Assembly: GCA_010692635.1 (NCBI GenBank)
Contig: JAAHGL010000071.1
Span: 1-33,068, forward strand
Source of the DNA: Symploca sp. SIO2C1
GTDB lineage: Bacteria > Cyanobacteriota > Cyanobacteriia > Cyanobacteriales > Coleofasciculaceae
Reading direction: 5' to 3'
Length of the DNA: 33,068 nt
The position numbers were made by a program, and so were the translations under genes. Each line of letters begins with the position of its first letter. Within the stretch, counting starts at the first letter, position 1. This document shows, piece after piece, positions 24,934 through 31,914 of this stretch. The notes beneath the pieces are model-generated. The model saw nothing but the letters and a program-made list of their open reading frames with translations. It was not told the origin of the DNA and did no database searches.

Positions 24934-25008
24934 CTAATCCCTTCCGCTTTAACTGTTCTAGGAGCGGTGTGTTACGATCGCTTCGCTCAAACGCTGAACT
25001 TCTAGAGT
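24934..25008 (+). repeat. 75-bp direct repeat, copy 2
   Basis: Copy of 24822-24896, 112 bases downstream. The most conserved part is CTTCGCTCAAACGCTGAACT. Confidence 0.9.
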
Positions 25009-25109
25009 CACCGTTGACAAGCATAGTACAAGTACTGGTTCTAAATTAGAGATAGGAAGTAGTGATTCCTTCTTGATAAATCCGGTTACCAAAACTCATC
25101 CTACACCTC

Positions 25110-26735
25110 ATGTACATTCAAGCCAGTTCAGAATTTGTCACTCTGTGTCAATCGCAAGTAGCAGTATTAACTCAAGGGTTGGGAGCAGCTTTGAGTGCGG
25201 TGTATTTAACAGGAGAACTGGTAGAAGGAGCTCAAACTAAGCTAATTCCTGTGGTGGTTTATCCAGAAACAACTACTGTCGAAAATGAGAATAATACTAA
25301 TCTGAAAATAGACGCGGGGACGCGGGGACGCGGAGACGCGGAGACGCCAGAGTTTTCATCCTTCGTTGTGAACGAAAATTCATGGGAGTCTGACTTAGTG
25401 TTACCTGAGCGGATAAGTTCCAGTAACACAATGTCCAGATTTTCCCAAGTCTCACCGAGGTTACTTCCCCAAGCAACTAACTATGATCAACAAGTGGGTT
25501 CAACCTCACCAGAGTGGGAAGAAAGTTCTCTAAGTAGGCAGCGCCAAATTGTTTTGCCTCTAATGCATGAAGGGGTGGTGATGGGATTGTTAGTGACTGG
25601 TAGAGAAGATAGAGCCTGGAATAAAGAAGAACAAGGAACGATTGAGAGAATTGCTCAGACTTTAGCGATCGCTTACATCATAGATCAGCGTCGAGCTTGG
25701 TCGGAGCAGCGATTGACTCAGCAGCGAAGTCTGCAAGCTCAACAGCGGGATCTGCTCCATAATCTCCTGCATCAATTTCGCAATCCCCTTACTGCTATAC
25801 GAACCTTTGGCAAGCTATTGTTGAAGCGACTGTTACCTGAAGATAAAAACTACAAAGTTGCTTCAAGTATAGTGCAGGAGAGCGATCGCCTCCAAGAGTT
25901 GCTGCTGCAGTTCAATGCCTGCATTGACATGAGTCAAGAAGACATTGCACTAGCACCACTAGCACTTCCAGCTGCAACTGTTACTGATGTCTCTCCACTC
26001 CCAGGGAGCAACTCTTTACTCCCTGGTATGGATCTAACTCTAGAATCATTTGCTGTAGCGACAGTCTTAGAACCACTCCTAGTATCTGCTAGAGCCATTG
26101 CTCAAGAACGCCAGCTAGATTTGCAAGCTGATATTGTGACGGACTTGCCATTAGTACAAGGCAATGTCAGGGCTTTAAGGGAGGTATTGAACAATCTTAT
26201 TGATAATGCACTAAAGTACACACCACCAGGAGGAAAGATTGATATTGGAGTAGGTATCAACAGCAAGCAAGGTATATACCCAGAAAAGGGTGAGCGAAAA
26301 AAAGCGTGGGGAAACGAGTCAGCAGACACGGAGACACGGAGACGCGGAGACGCGGAGAATGAAAATCCCACCTCATATTTCGTTCACCCCCCAGAAAATT
26401 ATCCCATTCTCCATTCCCTCAGTCACCCCCTCCCAATCAATGAAGCGATCGCGATTACTATTAGTGATAATGGTCCTGGAATTAGCCCCCAAGACTTAGA
26501 GCATCTCTTTCAGCGGCATTATCGGGGTGTACAAGCTTCAAGTACGATTCCTGGTACTGGTTTAGGCCTAGCGATCGCTAAAGAGTTAGTGGAACAAATG
26601 CAGGGTAAAATCGAAGTTTTTAGCCCAGCACAAGAGTTCTGGGCTAAACAAACTACAGACTCTATAAATGACTATGAGCAAAATATTCAGGGAAGAGGTA
26701 CAACCTTTATTGTCTGGTTACCAACACTAAAGTAA
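25110..26735 (+). CDS. Sensor histidine kinase (GAF-like N-terminus)
   Basis: This is a soluble two-component kinase of 541 aa. The N-terminal ~200 residues look like a diverged GAF domain (VTLCQSQVAVLTQGLGAALS, then RQIVLPLMHEGVVMGLLVTG and RIAQTLAIAYIID). The H box is LLHNLLHQFRNPLTAIRTFG (His near 223). The ATPase domain has the N box LNNLIDNALKYTPPGG, G1 ISDNGPGISPQDLEHLF and G2 GTGLGLAIAKELVEQMQGKI. Two insertions come from an octamer repeat: residues about 68-80 (GTRGRGDAET) and 405-417 (ETRRRGDAEN). The second lies in an unusually long (~60 aa) segment between the N and G1 boxes. No membrane segment is seen. The start is the first ATG, without a Shine-Dalgarno. No response regulator is adjacent, so this is an orphan kinase. 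Confidence 0.93.
   Translation: MYIQASSEFVTLCQSQVAVLTQGLGAALSAVYLTGELVEGAQTKLIPVVVYPETTTVENENNTNLKIDAGTRGRGDAETPEFSSFVVNENSWESDLVLPERISSSNTMSRFSQVSPRLLPQATNYDQQVGSTSPEWEESSLSRQRQIVLPLMHEGVVMGLLVTGREDRAWNKEEQGTIERIAQTLAIAYIIDQRRAWSEQRLTQQRSLQAQQRDLLHNLLHQFRNPLTAIRTFGKLLLKRLLPEDKNYKVASSIVQESDRLQELLLQFNACIDMSQEDIALAPLALPAATVTDVSPLPGSNSLLPGMDLTLESFAVATVLEPLLVSARAIAQERQLDLQADIVTDLPLVQGNVRALREVLNNLIDNALKYTPPGGKIDIGVGINSKQGIYPEKGERKKAWGNESADTETRRRGDAENENPTSYFVHPPENYPILHSLSHPLPINEAIAITISDNGPGISPQDLEHLFQRHYRGVQASSTIPGTGLGLAIAKELVEQMQGKIEVFSPAQEFWAKQTTDSINDYEQNIQGRGTTFIVWLPTLK
25311..25348 (+). repeat. GGAGACGC/GGGGACGC octamer repeat in the kinase gene, copy 1
   Basis: Four to five GACGCGGG/GACGCGGA units are read in frame as a short Arg/Gly/Asp-rich linker near residues 68-80. 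The inverse of this family lies in the ispF-trpD gap. Confidence 0.88.
26325..26357 (+). repeat. GGAGACRC octamer repeat in the kinase gene, copy 2
   Basis: Four GACACGGA/GACGCGGA units are read in frame between the N box and the G1 box of the ATPase domain. Confidence 0.88.
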
Positions 26736-26746
26736 TGAATGGGGAA

Positions 26747-26914
26747 CTAGCTCACAGCTAGTGCAATTAACGTTAAGGCAGTAACAAACAAAGTTGCGTA
26801 ACCACCGAGTAAGGCATAACGGCGCTGCTGCTCAGGGGAAGGGTAGACAGCATAGTACATCTGAGGTTCTGTAGCGTAGTTGTTGAGGATACCTGAGGAT
26901 GAATAAGTGCGCAT
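26747..26914 (-). CDS. psb34: Photosystem II assembly protein Psb34 (ssl1498 family)
   Basis: A 55-aa protein that short-gene calling could miss. It reads MRTYSSSGILNN, then YATEPQMYYAVYPSPEQQRR and one membrane helix LLGGYATLFVTALTLIALAV. This matches the ssl1498 family, named Psb34, a single-helix thylakoid protein related to high-light-inducible proteins. It binds a PSII intermediate near CP47 during assembly or repair. The start is strongly supported: AGGAG lies 9 bases before the ATG. It is convergent with the kinase gene, with only 11 bases between stops. The leader contains a GTAAC-N5-GTTAC palindrome. Identification is by pattern memory of the family but is quite specific. Confidence 0.92.
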   Translation of the reverse strand: MRTYSSSGILNNYATEPQMYYAVYPSPEQQRRYALLGGYATLFVTALTLIALAVS

Positions 26915-26952
26915 AATTGATAGCTCCTGTGTTACGTTTTGTTTGTAAAATT

Positions 26953-26967
26953 GTAACTATTTGTTAC
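26953..26967. promoter_or_regulatory. GTAAC-N5-GTTAC palindrome upstream of psb34
   Basis: A perfect 5-bp inverted repeat with a 5-base spacer lies 39 bases before the psb34 start, in a leader with several further GTTAC/GTAAC words. It could be an operator. It is one base too wide for the GTA-N8-TAC NtcA consensus. Confidence 0.3.
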
Positions 26968-27046
26968 GTTATTTCTCTGTGACTTGACACAATTGCTGAT
27001 GTGATAGCAATCAACACACTCCGGTGAAAACTTTCACAATCACCTT

Positions 27047-27244
27047 CTAAGCTAGAAGACCTAGGGTTTTACCATTAGACTTGGCTAGCTTGATTAATTT
27101 TTGACGCTCTTTGCTGTTGATGCCCACAGCGTTACAAAACTTGGTGATGGCTTGGCAGTGAAGACCAATGACTTTGCCTCTGAGCTGGTTAAACTCTTTT
27201 TTGCCAATTAAGCGACTAGCAGTAGCAACGATGGGTGCAAACAT
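27047..27244 (-). CDS. Small conserved cyanobacterial protein
   Basis: This 65-aa basic protein reads MFAPIVATASRLIGKKEFNQ, LRGKVIGLHCQAITKFCNAV and GINSKERQKLIKLAKSNGKT. I remember close relatives widely in cyanobacteria, some labelled electron transporter without evidence I can cite. The sequence has two Cys (in LHCQ and FCNAV) but no clear cofactor motif, signal peptide or full membrane helix. The start is ATG with an AAGAAG-like ribosome site upstream. It is 132 bases upstream of psb34 on the same strand; the leader between them is long enough for a separate promoter. Function unknown. Confidence 0.82.
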   Translation of the reverse strand: MFAPIVATASRLIGKKEFNQLRGKVIGLHCQAITKFCNAVGINSKERQKLIKLAKSNGKTLGLLA

Positions 27245-27692
27245 AGTTAAGTTCTTCTTGTGTGTTTTCTTGTTAACAACTGTAACGAAATGTAAATGTT
27301 TGTAACAGTGACTTTACACAAGAACATAAGTGATCCGTGTCACAGGGAAAGTTTAATTCGGACAAAACACTGTAGAGACGTTGCATGCAACGTCTCTACA
27401 GTCTGGAGATAACGAAGTTATGTATTCCGGATTTGGTATCAATCAATAACAGACTTGCCCAAGCTCTTCTCAATAAGCATGTCAATAAGAGTTATTTTTG
27501 AGAATATTAATGGGGTGAAAATCTTGATTTATCAAGCATTCAGCTTGCTTGTCACCCCCTGAGCATGGTCTCTCTTACTGTTTCCTATTCCTGACTAGGA
27601 GCAATAATTTCATTAATGGTAGTGATGTGTCCCGGTAGATTAGCACCACTGTGGAGATGAACAATTAGTCATGAGCAAGCATCTAACTATAA
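27245..27692. other. Intergenic region with perfect palindrome
   Basis: This 448-base gap holds a 32-bp palindrome (27370-27401). Near the SLH gene end, AGATTAGCACC (27637-27647) pairs with GGTGCTAATCT (27699-27709), the latter overlapping the stop codon; the 51-base loop makes it a poor terminator. No gene is seen. Confidence 0.5.
27370..27401. repeat. 32-bp perfect palindrome
   Basis: CTGTAGAGACGTTGCA is followed immediately by its exact reverse complement, without a loop. From memory this TGTAGAGACGTTGCATG-type palindrome is dispersed in filamentous cyanobacterial genomes. It is 125 bases upstream of the small conserved gene. Confidence 0.9.
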
Positions 27693-28940
27693 CTATTTGG
27701 TGCTAATCTCTAAGTCAGAGTTTAAAGTGAGATCCAAATCTGTATCCGGTTCAATCACCAGCAGATCAACACGATCCCGACCGAGGAAGCGTTGGAGCAA
27801 CGTTACCACAACACCAGCACCTCCACCAATCAACAGTTCCTCTGTAGCGATTGCTCGGTCTCCTGTAACAGCGGCAATGGCTGCTGCTGCTGCTGTACCA
27901 AGTGCTGCATTCTTCACTAGATTCCCAACATTAATACCTTTAGTAATGGTTTCAGTGGTGTCGATTACCTGAGAAGTAGCACTGATTGGTATACGTTTAC
28001 CACCGATTCTCAAAGTCTGTGCGACAAACTGAGTACCGCCAGTAACGGGACGCAACTCACCTTCAACTTGACTTCCAGCTGGTATTAATAACTGACCACC
28101 AGGAGTAGTGATATTGGCATCTACTGTTAGAGTTAGAGGCACTGTTTCATCTTCAGTCAGGAGAATTTTTTCTTTTTCGTACCTTACGGGAAGGGAAGTG
28201 CCAGAAGGAATGGTAAACTCAGTGGCTATTGGTGTTGTATCAACGATGTATTGGGAGGCAACAGTCGGTGCTTTGCCTTGGCTAACCAATGCTTGGTAGA
28301 TGAAAGCAGCTACCTCTGCCCGAGTGGCATTCTGAGTTGGACGCAAGAAGCTGAGGTTAGGGTAGTTCACCACTATATTCTTTTCTGTAGCAGCAGCAAT
28401 ACCAGTAGTAGCGTAGTTAGAAATACTTGAGGCATCATTGTAGTAATTCAGGGTACTGGGTATTGAACTAACAGGGGAATAATTAAGCCCACTTGCTAGA
28501 GAAACTAAGACCTGCTCACGGGGGATATTTTGCTGCGGTCGAAAAACACGGCCAGGATAACCGCTCAAAAATTCTGTGGTGTAAGCTTCCTGAATCGCAG
28601 AAGCTGCCCAGTAGTTCGAGGCGACATCAACAAAATTGATGCTGTTTCGCTGAGCTGCCTTGTTGAAATATTGGTTAGCTTTGCGCAACATTGCCGCATA
28701 CTGCGCTCGTGTCACCGGTGCATTGGGTTTGAAAGAACCATCTGGAAATCCGGCAATGATATCCCGATCTGAGAGTTCTTGAATAAAATTACTTGCCCAA
28801 TAGCTGGATGAGACATCGTTAAATTGAGATGCTTGGGCAAAACTGGGAGCCGAAGCTACCAAAGGAGCCATTGCACTAACAGATAGTCCAAAAGCTAAAA
28901 AAGCAGCGGTTCGTGATTGCCAAGGCTGGAAGTTAGACAT
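27693..28940 (-). CDS. S-layer homology (SLH) domain envelope protein
   Basis: This 415-aa exported protein opens with a signal peptide (SRTAAFLAFGLSVSAMAPLV, probable cleavage after SFAQA near residue 36). Three SLH repeats follow at about 38-95 (FNDVSSSYWASNFIQELSDR, FPDGSFKPNAPVTRAQ), 100-160 (FVDVASNYWAASAIQEAYTT, YPGRVFRPQQNIPREQ) and 165-225 (YNDASSISNYATTGIAAATE, LRPTQNATRAEVAAF). SLH domains bind peptidoglycan-linked polymer. The C-terminal ~180 residues form a different domain with LIPAGSQVEGELRPVTGG and a Gly/Ala-rich helix (ALGTAAAAAIAAVTGD). It recalls strand-rich TrbI/VirB10-like modules, but this is only resemblance. There is no beta-barrel porin domain. The start is the first ATG; the leader has no strong Shine-Dalgarno. 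Likely a periplasmic or outer-envelope structural protein. Confidence 0.9.
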   Translation of the reverse strand: MSNFQPWQSRTAAFLAFGLSVSAMAPLVASAPSFAQASQFNDVSSSYWASNFIQELSDRDIIAGFPDGSFKPNAPVTRAQYAAMLRKANQYFNKAAQRNSINFVDVASNYWAASAIQEAYTTEFLSGYPGRVFRPQQNIPREQVLVSLASGLNYSPVSSIPSTLNYYNDASSISNYATTGIAAATEKNIVVNYPNLSFLRPTQNATRAEVAAFIYQALVSQGKAPTVASQYIVDTTPIATEFTIPSGTSLPVRYEKEKILLTEDETVPLTLTVDANITTPGGQLLIPAGSQVEGELRPVTGGTQFVAQTLRIGGKRIPISATSQVIDTTETITKGINVGNLVKNAALGTAAAAAIAAVTGDRAIATEELLIGGGAGVVVTLLQRFLGRDRVDLLVIEPDTDLDLTLNSDLEISTK

Positions 28941-29046
28941 TGATTATATTCTCCAAAAAATTGCAATGTTTAAGTAAATAGACATGAGGCTAAGGAAAGT
29001 GTTCCTAAAACTTCTAAAATTCCTTTTTTTGCAAATTAAAACCTTA

Positions 29047-29084
29047 AAGCCCTTGATTGTGACGATTGACAATCTTAAGGGCTT
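29047..29084 (-). terminator. Hairpin, probable terminator
   Basis: AAGCCCTT plus GATTGT pair with ACAATC plus AAGGGCTT around an 8-base loop, with a two-base bulge. On the minus strand it is followed by TTAAGGTTTTAATTT, so it may stop transcription from the upstream small gene. Confidence 0.6.
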
Positions 29085-29162
29085 AGGTATTAGGTTGTTT
29101 GGCAAGACGTTGATGTTGGTGAATTTGTTGCCGCTCAACAGCATTCTTCGTTTCCAAAAGGG

Positions 29163-29201
29163 AGATGTCCTCTAACCCCTGCAATGAGTTGGAGGACATC
29201 T
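29163..29201. terminator. Second hairpin
   Basis: AGATGTCCTC pairs perfectly with GAGGACATCT over a 19-base loop in which AAC/GTT can extend the stem. The minus-strand tail (CCCTTTTGG) is only weakly T-rich. Confidence 0.5.
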
Positions 29202-29315
29202 TGTGCTTTGTCAATAGTCATTGCTTATTGGTCATTATCAGTACTATCGAATATCCTTCGACACAGCGAATGACTATTGATCTGCCTTTTCAATGGCGCT
29301 CAAGTGATTAAAATT

Positions 29316-29558
29316 TCAGAGCCAGGGTATATTGTCTGCCAAAGCATCTAGCATACTCTCAAAGTTTTGGCGGAAACATAAAGCTAACAGACTACAGCAG
29401 ATAATGGTTGCTGCCATCACCCACCAAAAATGATTAACCTGCCATATACCACCAAACAGAGCAAAGGCTATCACTCCAGCACCAGCGCCTCCTAACAATA
29501 GCTGCGCTGTCTGTTTGAGTGTGCGTGGTTTTGATTCTGTCGTTTTTGATTCCATCAT
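29316..29558 (-). CDS. Small two-helix membrane protein, conserved in cyanobacteria
   Basis: This 80-aa protein has a basic cytoplasmic start (TTESKPRTLKQ) and two hydrophobic helices (LLLGGAGAGVIAFALFGGIW and WWVMAATIICCSLLALCF). The tail is amphipathic (RQNFESMLDALADNIPWL). I remember the tail pattern from conserved cyanobacterial hypothetical proteins, but no function is known. The first two codons are both ATG and either could start. Two hairpins follow the gene. Upstream is 216 bases with no feature beyond loose GTCC(A/G)AG repeats. Confidence 0.75.
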   Translation of the reverse strand: MMESKTTESKPRTLKQTAQLLLGGAGAGVIAFALFGGIWQVNHFWWVMAATIICCSLLALCFRQNFESMLDALADNIPWL

Positions 29559-29774
29559 TTTGGAGTATTTATCAGCAGGTTATATCTGAATTTATCTATC
29601 ACTACAATTTTTAGTGAAAACCCAAGGTTAAGTTGGTAGAGGGTATAAGAATACTACAAGCTGAAGAGAAAGACTTCCGGATATTTTTGGCATTTCCCTA
29701 AGACCAAAACTCGGACGCAAGTCCAAGTTTCGGTATTCTAGGGTAAAGTCCGAGGTTCGCACTATAGTTCGAGT

Positions 29775-30197
29775 TTAGGCTTGCTTGTCAATCCATCGAC
29801 GGTAGATGTTTTGTACAGTTTTGAGGACTTTGTTGGAAGCTGATTTTTGTGACTCATTAGCTGGATCTAGAAGTTGTAAGCGAGTTAGGAGTTTTGCTTC
29901 TTCTGTATCAACATCGCCATCACTATAAATTAAGGCACTTAGCGCTTCAATCATCTGTTGATAATCTTCCTGACTGGGGCGATCCCCCAAATACTCCTCT
30001 ACCCACCTATAGCACTCCTCAGCTGATACTGCCCTCAGCTCGTTCAACAAAGGCTGAATCTCAGGATCATCAGCAACTTCTGCTTGCTTTGCCACTCGAT
30101 GGAGATATTCTCGTTCCTCTGTTTGCACTTTGCCGTCTATCCAAGCCGCACCAATCAAGATTTTGATTAATTGTTTGACATTCGAGCTTGCAACCAT
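29775..30197 (-). CDS. TerB family protein
   Basis: This 140-aa all-helical protein has the two-lobed TerB layout. One lobe is LIKILIGAAWIDGKVQTEER (about 10-29). The second is IEALSALIYSDGDVDTEEAK (about 82-101). In each, Asp/Glu residues of a metal-site-like D-G-x-V-x-x-E-E motif follow a helix. TerB proteins were first described with tellurite-resistance operons, but stand-alone members are common in cyanobacteria and their role is not settled. No other ter gene is nearby. The start is ATG; no strong Shine-Dalgarno is seen. The tnpB gene lies upstream on the same strand. Confidence 0.88.
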   Translation of the reverse strand: MVASSNVKQLIKILIGAAWIDGKVQTEEREYLHRVAKQAEVADDPEIQPLLNELRAVSAEECYRWVEEYLGDRPSQEDYQQMIEALSALIYSDGDVDTEEAKLLTRLQLLDPANESQKSASNKVLKTVQNIYRRWIDKQA

Positions 30198-30270
30198 GGC
30201 TTTTTCCTTAGGACTAACTTACTAATTTTCCGCTCTGAAAAACTTACACAAACTTGATGAATAGAACAGA

Positions 30271-31446
30271 CTAAGCTGAACTTGCCGTAGGTTTGACGTT
30301 CACTTCCTGCTTCTTTGGCTCCCCTTGAGCAATGCTCTTGGGTTGACTTGAGTCTCCACAGGCAATCTCCCCAGAGCTTGGGGTTCGGTAATATTCCAAA
30401 TTAAGACTGGCATTAAAATCCCGATCTTTTTTCATACCACAGTTTCCGCACTGGTATGTGCGAGAAGATAGTGGCATATATGTTCTGTTTCCACAGTTGG
30501 AACATAGCTGACTCGACGGATAGAATCTGTCTACTTCTATCAATTTCGCTCCATACCACTCAGTTTTATAGAGTAACTGACGCTTAAACTCGTAGAATCC
30601 ACAGTCAGCTATCGCTGATGCTAGTCTATGATTCTTGAGCATCCCGGCTACATTTAAATCCTCAATAACAATGGTGCTGTGGTTCTTGGCTAGCCATGTA
30701 GTGAGTTTGTGCAGACTATCGGCACGAACATTCTTCACACGTCGATGTTGTCTTGCTAGTTGCTTGATTGCCTTGAGTCTGTTCCTAGAACCTTTGACTT
30801 TACGACTTACAGCGCGTTGCAGGTGAGCCAATCGACGTTTGGCTTGACGATAAGGCTTGAGGTTAGGAAATACAGTGCCATCTGAACAAGTGGCTAATGC
30901 GTTGATTCCCACATCAACACCTATACACTCTCTAACTTTAGCCGTGGGTTTGACTTCAGGTTCAAACTTGAAACTGATGTACCAATCATCAGCGCATTTG
31001 GATACAGTAACATTTTTTACTCCTTCAATTGGCAAGATTTCGTGGCATTTTACCCAGCCAATGCGTGGTAGCTTAATCTGGTTCCCACTGACAGTAATAC
31101 TCCCTTCTAGGTAAAAACTATCCCTATGACCTTTCTTTTTAAAACGAGGTTTCTTGGATACTTTCTGTGATAACCATCTTTTGATGGCAGTTGACAAATT
31201 CCTGAGGGCTTGCTGAGGACTACATTTAGATACCTCATAATACCACTGATGTACAGATTTGACTTCTGCAACTAAGCGCTTATGTAAGTCTATTGCTGTT
31301 GGTATCTTCTCCTTTTTATTCTTCGCTTCTAGGCAAATAGCTAGCCCCCAGTTATAAGCGTGGCGTGATGTTCCCGCATGTTTAGCAAATAGTGTGCGCG
31401 TAAGATTGTTGGGGGCTAATTTAGTCTTGAAACTTTTGAGTAACAT
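30271..31446 (-). CDS. tnpB: RNA-guided nuclease TnpB (IS607-type accessory protein)
   Basis: This 391-aa TnpB belongs to the family ancestral to Cas12, RNA-guided DNA nucleases of IS200/IS605 and IS607 elements. The RuvC triad is complete: Asp178 in CIGVDVGINALAT, Glu262 in TIVIEDLNVAGM, and the DRD at 341-343 in KKDRDFNASLNL. The zinc finger is intact (CSNCG at 315-319, CGNCG at 333-337). The N-terminus has HAYNWGLAICLEAK. The start is well supported: GGAGG 9 bases before the ATG. It overlaps the 3' end of the tnpA remnant in another frame. About 45 residues after the triad are Ser/Pro/Lys-rich, as in many family members. The nuclease appears intact although its transposase is not. Confidence 0.93.
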   Translation of the reverse strand: MLLKSFKTKLAPNNLTRTLFAKHAGTSRHAYNWGLAICLEAKNKKEKIPTAIDLHKRLVAEVKSVHQWYYEVSKCSPQQALRNLSTAIKRWLSQKVSKKPRFKKKGHRDSFYLEGSITVSGNQIKLPRIGWVKCHEILPIEGVKNVTVSKCADDWYISFKFEPEVKPTAKVRECIGVDVGINALATCSDGTVFPNLKPYRQAKRRLAHLQRAVSRKVKGSRNRLKAIKQLARQHRRVKNVRADSLHKLTTWLAKNHSTIVIEDLNVAGMLKNHRLASAIADCGFYEFKRQLLYKTEWYGAKLIEVDRFYPSSQLCSNCGNRTYMPLSSRTYQCGNCGMKKDRDFNASLNLEYYRTPSSGEIACGDSSQPKSIAQGEPKKQEVNVKPTASSA

Positions 31447-31677
31447 CTCTCAATTCCTCCACAAGTTTCTTGTTTTTGTGTGAACGAGAGCCATATAGTC
31501 TCGCGCTAAAGACAATGATTATCTCTAAAACACCTTTGGCTAATTGATATCATAACGGCGATGTCCGTTTGCTGTTATTTAGGGGATTAATTTACTTTGA
31601 GCCTCCCATCTCCTTAGTGTGTTTGGGGAAACACCTTTGAGTTTAGCGGCTTCACCTATGCTTAACAACTTACCCAT
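31421..31677 (-). pseudogene. tnpA: Internally deleted IS607-type tnpA (serine recombinase)
   Basis: Reading the minus strand from ATG 31677 gives MGKLLSIGEAAKLKGVSPNT and LRRWEAQSKLIP, the MerR-like helix-turn-helix start of IS607 TnpA. A TAA follows, then in the same frame ITANGHRRYDIN, also recognisable, then TAG. In another frame, from about 31540 to 31424, the text reads LEIIIVFSARLYGSRSHKNK and KLVEELRDVTQKFQD, the TnpA C-terminus. The catalytic serine-recombinase core between the two is missing. So the gene has nonsense changes plus a large internal deletion and cannot make a transposase. Its 3' end overlaps the start of tnpB. Confidence 0.85.
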
Positions 31678-31914
31678 GGCTCTATAATAGAGTATTATAG
31701 CGGTTCTCGCTTGCGTGAGGTACACCTGAATTTGCACAGTCTTTTCTTTTGATACATCCTATAAATTTTGCTGTACTTCATCCACTTGAGAAACGCTATA
31801 TATGGGTAAGTTTGTAGATATTTAGGTAAGTTTTTCACTTACTGCAAACAACCCTCTATCTGCACCAAAACCGCTAAATACTTGCATTACTTATCGTCTT
31901 TTTCCCCTACTTAT

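Larger units (their letters stand above)
24566..25109. other. Divergent intergenic region with a 75-bp direct repeat
   Basis: About 540 bases lie between DUF3155 and the histidine kinase. The left half is AT-rich, with an open but unconvincing hydrophobic frame on the plus strand. The right half holds two copies of a 75-bp repeat. No tRNA or other RNA gene is evident. Confidence 0.55.
28941..29315. other. Intergenic region with two hairpins
   Basis: This 375-base gap lies between two minus-strand genes. It holds two hairpins, described separately, that probably end the transcript of the small membrane-protein gene. Open frames on both strands here cover the hairpins and are not called. Confidence 0.6.
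30271..31677 (-). mobile_element. IS607-type element remnant (defective tnpA, intact tnpB)
   Basis: The tnpA remnant and tnpB overlap as in IS607-family elements. Termini cannot be fixed: IS607 elements lack inverted repeats, and I see no clear target duplication. The tnpB 3' flank lacks an obvious guide-RNA scaffold hairpin, so the right end may be lost or diverged. Confidence 0.7.

Noticed and set aside
26953-26967. NtcA site upstream of psb34
   Set aside because: The spacing is GTA-N9-TAC, one base wider than the NtcA consensus GTA-N8-TAC, so only a generic palindrome is reported.
28984-29175. Plus-strand 63-codon and minus-strand 66-codon frames
   Set aside because: Both cover the two hairpins in the gap after the small membrane-protein gene and show no protein-like pattern.
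29775-30197. Tellurite-resistance operon
   Set aside because: Only a lone TerB-domain gene is present; no terC, terD or terZ neighbours.
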